64,000 nucleotides of DNA from Nitratifractor salsuginis DSM 16511 (lineage in GTDB: Bacteria; Campylobacterota; Campylobacteria; Campylobacterales; Sulfurovaceae). The notes below the pieces were generated by a model. That model was not told the DNA's origin. It made no database searches and saw nothing but the letters and a program-made list of their open reading frames with translations. Made by a program: the position numbers and the translations under genes. This document shows, one piece after another, positions 27,186 to 35,725 of this stretch. The stretch is taken from positions 1,984,001 through 2,048,000 of the forward strand of contig NC_014935.1 of assembly GCF_000186245.1 (NCBI RefSeq), written 5' to 3'. Position 1 is the stretch's first letter. Each line of letters begins with the position of its first letter.

Positions 27186-28105
27186 GGATTCTTATCACCG
27201 GAGCTGCAGGATTTATCGGCAGTTCTCTTGCGAAGGCTTTTGATAAACGCGATGATATGACCGTGTTGGCACCGAACCGCGAAGAGCTGGATGTATCGAA
27301 TGAATCGGCGGTAGATAGATACGTTGCTGTGCATAAGCCGGATATGATTGTTCACGCGGCGAACAGAGGCGGCGGACGCAATACGATCGGCCTTGAAGAT
27401 ATTATTCATAACAATCTTCGTATGTTTTTCAACATTGCCAAGCAGATGCCCAAAGTAGATAAAATTATCCAACTCGGCAGCGGAGCGGAGTATGGCAAAC
27501 ACAAGCCGATTGTCCGGGCGAAGGAGGAAGACGCTTTTGCCGCGTTTCCCAAAGACGATTACGGATTTTACAAATCAGTATGCTCCCGCTATATCGAGAA
27601 GACAGACAATATGATCAATCTGCGTATTTTCGGCTGTTATGGCGAAAGGGAGGATTACCGTTTCAAATTCATTTCCAATGCCGTCATTAAAAATCTTCTC
27701 GGATTGCCGATCACGATCAATCAGAATGTCGTTTTTGATTATCTCTATATCGAGGACCTTGTCAGTATGATCACTCATTTTCTTTTCAATGCCCACGACT
27801 TTCCCGTCTATAACGCTACAAGCGGAGCGGGAATTGACCTGGTGACACTGGCGAATATGGTCAACGAGGTAGGGAACAATACGGTTCCCGTCAGGGTTTT
27901 GCATAAAGGGCTTAACAATGAATATACTTCGGATAACAGCAGAATTATGGAGGCGATGAAGGGATTTTCGGTGACACCTCATAAGGTGGCGATTACCAAA
28001 ATGTATGAGTATTTTTCCAAACATCTCACCGAGCTAGATACACAGACGGTGCGAGAAGATCCTTTTATCAAACACTGTAACAAGATATGGAAAGAGACAA
28101 GATGA
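27182..28105 (+). CDS. NAD-dependent epimerase/dehydratase (extended SDR)
   Basis: 307 residues. The nucleotide site MRILITGAAGFIGSSLAKAF and the active-site region GSGAEYGK...YGFYKSVCSRY (Tyr-x3-Lys) place it in the extended SDR family. It shows no signature that fixes the reaction. In this context it could be the ketoreductase acting after the TPP enzyme (the YerF step in yersiniose synthesis) or a 4-ketoreductase/epimerase that sets the final configuration. ATGA overlaps link it to both neighbours. Confidence 0.85.
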   Translation: MRILITGAAGFIGSSLAKAFDKRDDMTVLAPNREELDVSNESAVDRYVAVHKPDMIVHAANRGGGRNTIGLEDIIHNNLRMFFNIAKQMPKVDKIIQLGSGAEYGKHKPIVRAKEEDAFAAFPKDDYGFYKSVCSRYIEKTDNMINLRIFGCYGEREDYRFKFISNAVIKNLLGLPITINQNVVFDYLYIEDLVSMITHFLFNAHDFPVYNATSGAGIDLVTLANMVNEVGNNTVPVRVLHKGLNNEYTSDNSRIMEAMKGFSVTPHKVAITKMYEYFSKHLTELDTQTVREDPFIKHCNKIWKETR

Positions 28106-29454
28106 ACGAAACGGAACAGCTTAGAAATGAAATCCTGGAAAAGACAAAAGCCTATTTCCGTCTGGCACACGCCCCGAAACTGATTGCACCCTTTGACAAA
28201 GGACGAAGCCGCGTCAACTACGCCGGTCGTGTTTTTGATGAGGCGGAAATGGTGAATCTGGTCGATAGTGCTTTGGAGTTTTGGCTGACATACGGACGTT
28301 ACTCCAAAACATTCGAAAAAAGACTGGCCGACTATCTCGGTGTACGATGGAGCCTCCTTGTCAATTCCGGCTCTTCGGCAAACTTATTGGCTTTTATGGC
28401 ATTGACTTCACCGCTCTTGAGGGAACGTCAAGTAAAACGAGGCGACGAGGTTATCACCGTCGCCGCCGCCTTTCCAACAACGGTGGCACCTATCGTGCAA
28501 TACGGAGCGGTTCCGGTCTTTGTTGACGTGGAGCTGGAAACAGCCAATGTCGATGTCGCCTTGCTCGAAGCGGCACGCAGCGAGAAGACCAAAGCGGTAA
28601 TGCTCGCCCATACTCTCGGCAACCCTTTCAATATTGAAAAGGTCAGGGCATTTTGTAATAAATATAATCTTTGGCTAATCGAGGACAATTGCGATGCGCT
28701 CGGTTCGGAGTGGAACGTTCAAAAAACCGGAACGTTCGGCGATATCAGCACCAGCAGTTTTTACCCGCCGCACCATATGACGATGGGTGAAGGGGGCGCG
28801 GTCTATACAAACAACCCGCTGCTCAAAAAGATCCTGCTCTCCATACGGGACTGGGGGCGGGACTGCTGGTGCGAAAGCGGTGTGGACAACACCTGTGGCG
28901 CACGTTTCTCCCGGCAATTCGGCACCCTCCCCAAAGGGTATGACCATAAGTATGTCTACAGTCACTTCGGTTATAATCTCAAGGCAACCGATATGCAAGC
29001 TGCCGTCGGTGTGGCACAGCTTGAAAAGCTCGACGGCTTTACTGCGGCACGGCGCAAAAACTTCGCGCACCTAAAAGAAGGCTTGCAAGGATTGGAGCAT
29101 TTTTTTATTCTTCCGAAACATTATCCCAAGGCCAATCCCAGCTGGTTCGGTTTTCTAATCATTTTAAGGGAGGAAACGCCGTTCACGCGTAATGAAATCG
29201 TCGGGTATCTGGAAAAGAACCGTATCCAGACACGCAATTTGTTCGCGGGCAATATCACCCGCCAACCTCTGTTCGATGTTCTGGATGAAGGAAAAGATTA
29301 CCGTATCGTCGGAGATTTGGCGAATACCGATCGTCTGATGAACGACGCGTTTTGGCTGGGTGTTTATCCCGGGATGAGCGAAGAGATGATTGATTATATG
29401 GTCAGTACTATCCGGGATTTTTGCAGCGGATATGATGCGCCGGCTTCTGTTTGA
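28102..29454 (+). CDS. rfbH: CDP-4-keto-6-deoxyglucose 3-dehydrase E1 (RfbH/DdhC)
   Basis: 450 residues from the ATG at 28102, which overlaps the preceding stop; an ATG at 28087 is less likely. It is a DegT-type fold with two signatures of the E1 dehydrase. The PLP lysine is replaced by His (YPPHHMTMGEGG, His225), so the cofactor is PMP. The iron-sulfur ligands follow the exact spacing CX57CX1CX7C (Cys197, 255, 257, 265). With an E3 reductase it removes the C3 hydroxyl to give CDP-4-keto-3,6-dideoxyglucose. No E3 (RfbI/AscD-like) gene is seen in this window. Confidence 0.95.
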   Translation: MNETEQLRNEILEKTKAYFRLAHAPKLIAPFDKGRSRVNYAGRVFDEAEMVNLVDSALEFWLTYGRYSKTFEKRLADYLGVRWSLLVNSGSSANLLAFMALTSPLLRERQVKRGDEVITVAAAFPTTVAPIVQYGAVPVFVDVELETANVDVALLEAARSEKTKAVMLAHTLGNPFNIEKVRAFCNKYNLWLIEDNCDALGSEWNVQKTGTFGDISTSSFYPPHHMTMGEGGAVYTNNPLLKKILLSIRDWGRDCWCESGVDNTCGARFSRQFGTLPKGYDHKYVYSHFGYNLKATDMQAAVGVAQLEKLDGFTAARRKNFAHLKEGLQGLEHFFILPKHYPKANPSWFGFLIILREETPFTRNEIVGYLEKNRIQTRNLFAGNITRQPLFDVLDEGKDYRIVGDLANTDRLMNDAFWLGVYPGMSEEMIDYMVSTIRDFCSGYDAPASV

Positions 29455-29815
29455 CAAACAGTTTCACCGCTTTATAGCCGTGGGTGTGCTCAATACGGCA
29501 GTAGGTTACGGTCTGTTCGCATTTTTCATTTTTTTGGGGTTGCATTATGCACTGGCGTCACTTTTGGCGACTATTCTGGGCATATTGTTTAACTTTCATA
29601 CGATCGGAAAGATTGTATTCGGTTGCCACGATTACCGATTGATGGTCCGTTTTTTCGCCGTTTACGGTATTACTTATCTACTCAGCATCGCTTTTTTGGC
29701 GGTGTTTGACTTTTTAGGTGTAAATATGTATCTTGCCGGGGCCCTGCTGCTTGCACCTATGGCAGTGATATCCTTTTTATTGAATAAATATTTTGTATTT
29801 TGGAAAAAGAAATGA
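29432..29815 (+). CDS. GtrA-like membrane protein (putative lipid-linked sugar flippase)
   Basis: 127 residues from the ATG at 29432 (a second ATG follows at once); the upstream frame overlaps rfbH and is rejected. It has four hydrophobic helices, with FHRFIAVGVLNTAVGYGLFAF at the N-terminus and FLLNKYFVFWKKK at the C-terminus, both typical of GtrA/DPMS-like proteins. In phage serotype-conversion cassettes GtrA flips undecaprenyl-phosphate-glucose. Overlaps rfbH by 23 nt and the glycosyltransferase by 4 nt. Confidence 0.88.
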   Translation: MMRRLLFDKQFHRFIAVGVLNTAVGYGLFAFFIFLGLHYALASLLATILGILFNFHTIGKIVFGCHDYRLMVRFFAVYGITYLLSIAFLAVFDFLGVNMYLAGALLLAPMAVISFLLNKYFVFWKKK

Positions 29816-30774
29816 AGAAAATCAGTATAGTCACAGCTTGTTACAACGAAGAGGAGAATGTAGCAATTCTTATAGAGAGGGTTCGGAGAGTCTTTGAACA
29901 ATTCCCTCAATACAGTTTCGAACATATCTTTATCGACAATGCTTCAGAAGACCGAACGGTTGCCATTCTCAAAGAGATTGCCGAAAAGGACAAAAGGATC
30001 AAGATCATCGTCAATTCAAGAAATTTCGGCCATATCCGTTCTCCGATGCACGCATTGCAATTGGCGGATGGGGATGCAGTCATCTCGATCGTCGCCGATT
30101 TGCAGGATCCCCCCGAAATGATCGCGGATTTCATACGCAAATGGGAGGCAGGATCGGATATCGTGCTGGCCATCAAGCGTGATAGTGCCGAGAATAAATG
30201 GATGTTTCAGGTGAGGGAGCTTTATTATAATCTTCTCTACCGCCTCTCTGAAGTACCTGTCTATAAAAACTTCACGGGATTCGGACTCTATGACCGGAAA
30301 GTGATGGACGCGATACGGCAGATGAACGATCCTTACCCCTTTTTCCGAGGTATGATTGCTGAAGTAGGATATACGGTTACCAAGATACCCTACGATCAGC
30401 CTGTCCGCCTGCATGGTGTAACAAAAAACAATTTTTATACACTTTATGATATGGCAATGCTGGGTATCATCAATAACTCGAAAGTACCGCTGAGAATTGC
30501 GACATTTCTCAGTCTGATTACCGGTACCGTAAGTTTTTTTGTCGGCCTGGGATACCTGATCGTCAAACTAATTTACTGGAACCAGATGAGTCTCGGAATC
30601 GCTCCTTTGCTCATCGGTGCGTCATTTGCCTTTTCCATACTGCTGTTTTTTATTGGTATCCTTGGAGAATACATCGGAATGATCTATACACAAGTACTCA
30701 ATAGGCCTCTTGTTTTCGAAAAAGAACGGATCAATTTTGACAAAGAAGATGAAGATGAATATGAGACAAAATGA
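29812..30774 (+). CDS. Family 2 glycosyltransferase, GtrB/DPM-type (polyprenyl-phosphate sugar synthase)
   Basis: 320 residues from the ATG at 29812 (ATGA overlap with GtrA). The GT-A domain begins ISIVTACYNEEENVAILIERV, with FIDNASEDRT and VADLQDPPEM (metal-binding DxD-like) after it. The C-terminal two helices (RIATFLSLITGTVSFFVGLGY and SILLFFIGILGEYIGMIY) are the hallmark of GtrB-type enzymes. GtrB puts a sugar from a nucleotide donor on undecaprenyl phosphate at the inner face. The donor sugar is not known here. Confidence 0.92.
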   Translation: MKKISIVTACYNEEENVAILIERVRRVFEQFPQYSFEHIFIDNASEDRTVAILKEIAEKDKRIKIIVNSRNFGHIRSPMHALQLADGDAVISIVADLQDPPEMIADFIRKWEAGSDIVLAIKRDSAENKWMFQVRELYYNLLYRLSEVPVYKNFTGFGLYDRKVMDAIRQMNDPYPFFRGMIAEVGYTVTKIPYDQPVRLHGVTKNNFYTLYDMAMLGIINNSKVPLRIATFLSLITGTVSFFVGLGYLIVKLIYWNQMSLGIAPLLIGASFAFSILLFFIGILGEYIGMIYTQVLNRPLVFEKERINFDKEDEDEYETK

Positions 30775-33700
30775 ATTCATAATGACTCTAAACATAGACA
30801 AGAGGTACCTTCCTTTTCTCTTCATCTATGTTTTTGTATCGCTCAATGCACTTTTCAACGCACTTGCTTCCGCATATGGGAATCCTTTCCCTTTCAATAC
30901 TTTTTTGTTTTACGCCAGTGACTTGCATGCGGATCTTGTCAAAATGGCGATGGGATACTTGCCGCACACCATTACTTTTAATGTCAACCACTGGGATCCA
31001 ATCTATCAAAATTATTATAAACTATTTAAAGAAGGATGGTTTCTAAACCATCATTTGGATAATGCCCACATGCCGCCCTTTTCCTATCTAGTTGGCTGGC
31101 TCTTGAGCCTCATACTTCAGAAAAGTGCTTCACCGACAGTGTTGCTTCTTTTTTATTATAGCTTTGTCATATTGACTTTAGCCGCTATCAGCGCAGTGTT
31201 TTCCAGAAATAAAAAGGACTTTATCGTCATTTTCACAGGGAGTCTCTTGAGTTATCCTTTGCTATTTGTGTTGTCTAGAGGAAATCTCTTCGCATTTCTC
31301 AATGGAGTTTCCTTAATACTCTTTTTCTATCTTCTGCATCAACGAAAGTATTTATTTCTAGCGACATTCCTAATGGCCATCAGTATAAACCTACATCCCA
31401 ATGCACTCTTGTTAGCCCCATTCTTCCTAGTCCTTCCACCAAAAAACGCCTTGCGTTATACCATTCTGGCAGGAGTGCTGGCTCTTATAATCTTTATTCT
31501 GTCACTATGGGGTGCTCACACTATAAATAGTTATTACACATTTGAGCACTTCATCTCCGGCTTGAAAAATTACATGCATCTGTATGTTACTGGCAGTCTT
31601 GGTGTTCTATTCAATAATTCACTCTATGGAGCCATACGTACGTTACTAATTGCATGGAAAATCAATGTCGATCCCTCTACACTCTTGTTGATTAATGAAG
31701 TCATTTCTGGCGTAGGACTCTTGACAATTTTACTTACTATCTATGCCAAAATAAAAAAATACTTAACTGATTATGAATTTGCATTTCTTCTGATGGCTAT
31801 CTACACATTATCTTCATCCATATTTGCAACATATCATTTGTTGCCCTATCTGTTTTTTTTACTGATACCATTCTCGCAAAAAAACCCGAAATCACTCTCA
31901 CCAAAGCACTTAAATGTCATTCTTGCTACTTCTGTATTTCTTATCGTTCCAAAAAATTACATATTTATTGACTTCATCTACAAAGGTCTCCTTTCTATTG
32001 AAACCCTTTTAAATCCTTTTTTACTTTTGGTAGCCGTTTGGATTATACTGGGCAATGCCCTGCGCAGCGAAGAGAAAAAAATATTAGAATCCTTTAGAAT
32101 ATTTTTTGTTCAAGGAAATGGATACTTCTGGTTTGGACTCTTTGTCATATTGCTTTATCTCCTATCTCTTTGCAGAGAGCCTCTTTATATCTCCATTTTC
32201 GATATCCTTGATTCGACGATACCTCAACTGAAGATTTTAGCGCATAGCGGCATGATATTTGCCAACAATCATACCATTGTTCCAAATATGATGGATGGGC
32301 TCCCCAGAGCTGTCTATGGGAGTGAATTCAATGTGCTCTTGTGGCTGAACTACCTTTTCAATCCAAAGACAGCCTATATTATCAATCAAGTTTTGATACA
32401 TATTGTCGCCTATGTTTCTATGTATCTACTACTGTCAAAATATGTCATTACGGAGAGAAGCCACATTGCCCGGCTCACAATTTTAGCGGGAGCACTCTAT
32501 TATGGTACCTTACCTTTTTTCTCACCAGAAGGTCTAAGCATCCCCTTACTTCCTCTCGTCACAATGAGCTTGATCGATATAAAAAAAGGTGTCGATACCA
32601 AATGGGATTGGCTACTACTTGTTTTATTACCTTTATATAGTAGTTTTATCTTTATTTATATGTTTTATATCGCGATGGCCGGCATATATTGTCTTTGGGA
32701 TAGTGTTGTAAATAGGAAAATAAACTGGAGATTTTTCTCTGCCATTGTTTTAATGGGGATTTTGTTCCTTTTGGTAGAATATAGACTAGTATTGTTGAGT
32801 TTTTTTGACCATAAATTTGTATCCCATCGTCAGGAATTTCATATCTTTTTTTCCTATGATCCTCTTGAAGCCTTTCGTAAAGGACATGTCTTCTTTCTCA
32901 ATGGTCACCCACAGCACTTAGTCGATCTAAGCATGCCTTATGTCATCCCAATTATTTTATTAGGTATGTTTCTTTCCTTGGGAAAGCGGCGTTTTTCACG
33001 AGTCGAATCAATGATAATATGGCTGACAGTGCTCATAGGTTTCGTTACAGATACCTGGACATATCTCCTTACGCAACTTTACACGATACCACTCCTGACA
33101 ATATTCGCTCTTTTGGTGTATCTTTTGACCAAAGGTCCAAAAATCGTTCCTGTACTTTTTTTATTGCAAATACTTTTTGGAGTGTTGACTTTTATTATGT
33201 TCTGTTCATGTGCTGAGTCACTGCAGGAATACTTTCCAATTTTAAAAACCCTCAATGTCAGTAGAGCCGCTTTCGTTCAACCTTTGATCTGGGGAGTCCT
33301 ACTAGCACTCTCGATCGATCAGATTCGCAAAAGGCTTGAGTACAGTACAGCGTTCCTCTGGCTTTTTATAATCGCTCAACTCTTTTTGGCTTTTAACAGT
33401 AAAGAGTATTCTAATCGTTCACTCAATAAGTTTGCAACTTTTGAAAGCTATTATGAACCAAGTGTTTTTGAAAAACTGAAAAAACACCTTCCTCCTCATA
33501 GCAAAGCAAGAGTTGTAAGTTACGGTATCGAGCCGGCAGTTGCACTCTATAATGGATTTTACACTATTGATGGCTATGTAACCAACTATCCCCTGGCATA
33601 CAAGCATAAGTTCCGTAAAGTTATAGAGGAATACCTCTCTAAGATCAAAAAAGGCAATAAATTTGATAGATGGGGAAGTAAGGCCTATATCATGTCAATG

Positions 33701-33916
33701 CCCAATCAGCTTGATACCTACAAAATTGTAAAAGGAGTCGTAGTCCATAAGCCTTCCTTTAACATAGCTTCAATTTGTAATCTCGGTGCAAAGTACCTTA
33801 TATCCTCTTATAAAATAGATCTAAATCTTCTTAAGCAGATAGTTTATATCAAAGGGGCCAAAGATTCCTGGGACATCTATCTGTACAGATTACCTTGCCG
33901 CCCAAAAAGTCAATAG
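30761..33916 (+). CDS. Very large polytopic membrane protein, two glycosyltransferase-C-like halves
   Basis: About 1051 residues with more than 20 hydrophobic segments, AT-rich in codon use. The start is uncertain (ATG at 30761 or 30782). The first half (about 1-440) resembles GT87-type mannosyltransferases, with an early periplasmic loop (NHWDPIYQNYYKLFKEGWF, AHMPPFSYLVGWLLS). The second half restarts with a new N-terminal-like helix and loop (FDILDSTIPQLK, VPNMMDGLPRAVYGSEFN), reminiscent of DUF6044-type proteins. It ends in a soluble C-terminal tail. Position after GtrA/GtrB matches the type-specific transferase of a serotype cassette, though twice the normal size. Acceptor unknown. Confidence 0.75.
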   Translation: MRQNEFIMTLNIDKRYLPFLFIYVFVSLNALFNALASAYGNPFPFNTFLFYASDLHADLVKMAMGYLPHTITFNVNHWDPIYQNYYKLFKEGWFLNHHLDNAHMPPFSYLVGWLLSLILQKSASPTVLLLFYYSFVILTLAAISAVFSRNKKDFIVIFTGSLLSYPLLFVLSRGNLFAFLNGVSLILFFYLLHQRKYLFLATFLMAISINLHPNALLLAPFFLVLPPKNALRYTILAGVLALIIFILSLWGAHTINSYYTFEHFISGLKNYMHLYVTGSLGVLFNNSLYGAIRTLLIAWKINVDPSTLLLINEVISGVGLLTILLTIYAKIKKYLTDYEFAFLLMAIYTLSSSIFATYHLLPYLFFLLIPFSQKNPKSLSPKHLNVILATSVFLIVPKNYIFIDFIYKGLLSIETLLNPFLLLVAVWIILGNALRSEEKKILESFRIFFVQGNGYFWFGLFVILLYLLSLCREPLYISIFDILDSTIPQLKILAHSGMIFANNHTIVPNMMDGLPRAVYGSEFNVLLWLNYLFNPKTAYIINQVLIHIVAYVSMYLLLSKYVITERSHIARLTILAGALYYGTLPFFSPEGLSIPLLPLVTMSLIDIKKGVDTKWDWLLLVLLPLYSSFIFIYMFYIAMAGIYCLWDSVVNRKINWRFFSAIVLMGILFLLVEYRLVLLSFFDHKFVSHRQEFHIFFSYDPLEAFRKGHVFFLNGHPQHLVDLSMPYVIPIILLGMFLSLGKRRFSRVESMIIWLTVLIGFVTDTWTYLLTQLYTIPLLTIFALLVYLLTKGPKIVPVLFLLQILFGVLTFIMFCSCAESLQEYFPILKTLNVSRAAFVQPLIWGVLLALSIDQIRKRLEYSTAFLWLFIIAQLFLAFNSKEYSNRSLNKFATFESYYEPSVFEKLKKHLPPHSKARVVSYGIEPAVALYNGFYTIDGYVTNYPLAYKHKFRKVIEEYLSKIKKGNKFDRWGSKAYIMSMPNQLDTYKIVKGVVVHKPSFNIASICNLGAKYLISSYKIDLNLLKQIVYIKGAKDSWDIYLYRLPCRPKSQ

Positions 33917-33967
33917 CTAACATTGATTTCTTTGTAAGTATGTAATGACCCCTCCATTCCTGCACAC

Positions 33968-34774
33968 CTAAGCCGCTAAACGGAACACCTCTGCCGGTGT
34001 TTTGTATCGCAGCGCCGAATGCTTCCGTTCCCTGTTGTAGAAGTCGATCCAGTCTCCGATGATCCGGTTGGCCTTGAAATTGTGGTGCCAGATGCACTCC
34101 TCCTTGATGGTTCTAAAGAATCGTTCGATCATACCGTTCTGTTCCGGAGTGTAGGGAGTGATGAACTCCTGGGTGAAATTGTAGTCTTTGACCGTTTTGG
34201 CAAACGACTTGCTGCTGAAGACAAGCTCATTGTCACTTCGAAGAACTATAGGCTTCCCCAGCCGCTTAAGTTGGCCAAATCGATAGATCAATCCCTCTTG
34301 CAAAGCCGCTTCCGCCGTTTTGGCTTTGCCGCTTTTTGACAGTCTCCACCCTACGATCTCCCGGGTACAGGTATCAATGACACAAGCCAGGGTTCCCCAT
34401 CCTCCCTCGGCACTCCAGACTCTGGTCATATCGATGGCCCATCTTTGATTGGGATATTGTGAGCGTGAGGGCATCATTTTGGCCCTTGGCCTGTGGCCTT
34501 TTGCTCGTTTTCTCACCTGCCAGCCTTTGAGCTGTAGAATCCGCTGAACCGCTTTCTTGTTCATCCCCAGCAGTAGAGCCAGACGCCGATAGCCGTAGGT
34601 AGGAAACTCCTCGATCTTCTCTTGAACCTTTCGTACACGCTCTTCGTCCACTCTCGGAGTTCTTTCGATCGGTTTGTAATAAAAGCTCCTACGAGGGATT
34701 CCAAACAGACCGCAGAGTTTCGTGATGCTGATGGGATGCCCTTCCTCTCTCATTTCGCTCTGAACCCGCATCAC
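33968..34774 (-). CDS. IS3-family transposase OrfB (DDE catalytic part)
   Basis: 268 residues beginning at a GTG that overlaps the orfA stop (GTGA). An HTH_21-like region (ISITKLCGLFGIPRRSFYYKPIER) precedes the integrase core with RWAIDMTRVW, LRSDNELVFSSKSF and PEQNGMIERFFRTIKEE, giving D, D and E. IS3 elements make an OrfAB fusion by -1 frameshifting; the -1 frame is open from the slip site to this start. The coding sequence is intact. Confidence 0.94.
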   Translation of the reverse strand: MMRVQSEMREEGHPISITKLCGLFGIPRRSFYYKPIERTPRVDEERVRKVQEKIEEFPTYGYRRLALLLGMNKKAVQRILQLKGWQVRKRAKGHRPRAKMMPSRSQYPNQRWAIDMTRVWSAEGGWGTLACVIDTCTREIVGWRLSKSGKAKTAEAALQEGLIYRFGQLKRLGKPIVLRSDNELVFSSKSFAKTVKDYNFTQEFITPYTPEQNGMIERFFRTIKEECIWHHNFKANRIIGDWIDFYNRERKHSALRYKTPAEVFRLAA

Positions 34775-35082
34775 ATCTTCTCTTCTCCGAACAGAGCGTC
34801 GTACTTTTTTAAGGCGATATTCTCCAGGGTCAGCTCACCGATGACCGCTTTCATCTCCTTGATCTTCTCCTCGTATTGGGCTGCGATATCTTTGGGGCGT
34901 GCCCGCAACTGATTCTCCATTCCCAGACGGGCCTCTTCCATCCACTCTTCAATGGTGGCAGGTGTCAGATCGTACTTACGGGAAACCTCGGCGATACTGG
35001 TCTTTCCCTGGAATATATCCATCACGATACTTGCCTTTTTCCTGGCGGTAAAGCGTTTGATCTCATTAGCCTCTTTTTCCAT
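34771..35082 (-). CDS. IS3-family OrfA (helix-turn-helix)
   Basis: 103 residues. The N-terminal HTH (RKKASIVMDIFQGKTSIAEVSRKYDLTPATIEEWMEEA) is typical of IS3 OrfA. It is followed by a leucine-zipper-like helix (EEKIKEMKAVIGELTLENIALKKY) that makes transposase dimers. The slip site lies near its 3' end. Alone it usually acts as a repressor of transposition. Confidence 0.93.
   Translation of the reverse strand: MEKEANEIKRFTARKKASIVMDIFQGKTSIAEVSRKYDLTPATIEEWMEEARLGMENQLRARPKDIAAQYEEKIKEMKAVIGELTLENIALKKYDALFGEEKM
34804..34810 (-). promoter_or_regulatory. A6G slippery heptamer for -1 frameshifting in the IS3 element
   Basis: AAAAAAG on the minus strand sits in orfA codons for KK near its C-terminus. 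The -1 frame from here runs open through the orfA stop region into orfB (V R R S V R R R E D V M R). This is the classic programmed slip of IS3-family elements. Confidence 0.75.
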
Positions 35083-35139
35083 ACTGTCACTCCTGTATCC
35101 CTCGCATTATACATTGTGCAGTCGGGCTGGGGGTCAGTA

Positions 35140-35254
35140 TACTTGAAGCATTGTGCTATTGGTATAACCTGGAATCTGATATCTTTAGGAAATCTCCTGA
35201 GATGTTCAAAGCTGACACACTGCTCTCTGGTTTCAACAACGTGGTGAAACCTGA
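35140..35254 (+). mobile_element. Remnant of an IS481-type element end (inverted relative to the intact copy)
   Basis: About 110 bp match, with scattered differences, the last 30 or so codons of the IS481 transposase at 20466 plus its terminal repeat GTTTCACCACGTTGTTGA in inverse orientation. Translation gives EALCYWYNLESDIFRKSPEMF, nearly the same as the intact copy, then a 2-nt insertion breaks the frame. The stop-codon ends of the intact copy and this remnant both face outward. Confidence 0.88.
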
Positions 35255-35600
35255 CAGCTAATCTTTAAACTACTTAAATCTCTTAAAGCTCTAACGTACA
35301 CTATTACCAGTGACAATGGTAAAGAATTTGCCAAAAATAGCATCATAGTCGAAGAGCTTGAAGCCGATTTTTTATTTAGCCAATCCTTATCATTCTTGGG
35401 AGAGGGGGCTCAATGAACACACCAATGGCCTCATCTGACAGTATCTTCCCAAGGAAAGATAACTCCTCAGTGTAAGCAAAAGGGAATTGGCTATTATCCA
35501 GGATCGGCTCAATCATCATCCACGAAAAGCCTTGGGGTTCAAAACACCTTACGAGGTCTTCTTTGGACAGTTCTCAAAAGGGTTACGGCAGCTTAGTGGT
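35255..35600 (+). pseudogene. IS30-family transposase fragment with frameshift and stops
   Basis: The frame begins without a start (LKSLKALTYTITSDNGKEFAK, the second Asp region of the IS30 catalytic core), shifts frame at about 35380 to NPYHSWERGLNEHTNG, meets in-frame stops, and resumes as LAIIQDRLNHHPRKALGF, then KTPYEVFFG. These are the conserved C-terminal blocks of IS30 transposases. The 5' two thirds are missing, cut off by the IS481 remnant. No function is expected. Confidence 0.85.
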
Positions 35601-35682
35601 GGAAATTACACTTGTGGTATAAAGAAAACCTTGCCTTATAATAATTAAGAAAGAAAAAAGAATATTGAAGAAAGTAAAGACA

Positions 35683-35712
35683 GATATGCTTTCTCACGTG
35701 AGAAAGCATATC
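35683..35712 (-). terminator. Perfect 30-bp palindrome after the pilin gene
   Basis: GATATGCTTTCTCAC and its exact complement meet with no spacer, 13 nt downstream of the minus-strand pilin stop. As RNA it would form a strong stem with a tight turn. Only a short T-rich stretch follows (TGTCTTTACTTTC). Terminator or protein-binding palindrome are both possible. Confidence 0.5.
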
Positions 35713-35725
35713 AACGTTTTAGAAT

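Larger units (their letters stand above)
33946..35136 (-). mobile_element. IS3-family insertion sequence (about 1.2 kb)
   Basis: The outer ends both begin TGACCCC on inward-reading strands (33946 and 35136) and share a later CTGCAC block, giving imperfect inverted repeats of about 20 bp. Two overlapping ORFs (orfA, orfB) on the minus strand show the IS3 layout. No clean 3-bp target duplication is visible, and the right end abuts an IS481 remnant, so flanking DNA may have been deleted after insertion. Confidence 0.85.

Noticed and set aside
20466-35254. A true composite transposon
   Set aside because: The right IS481 copy is only a decayed end and the outer flanks lack a shared target duplication.
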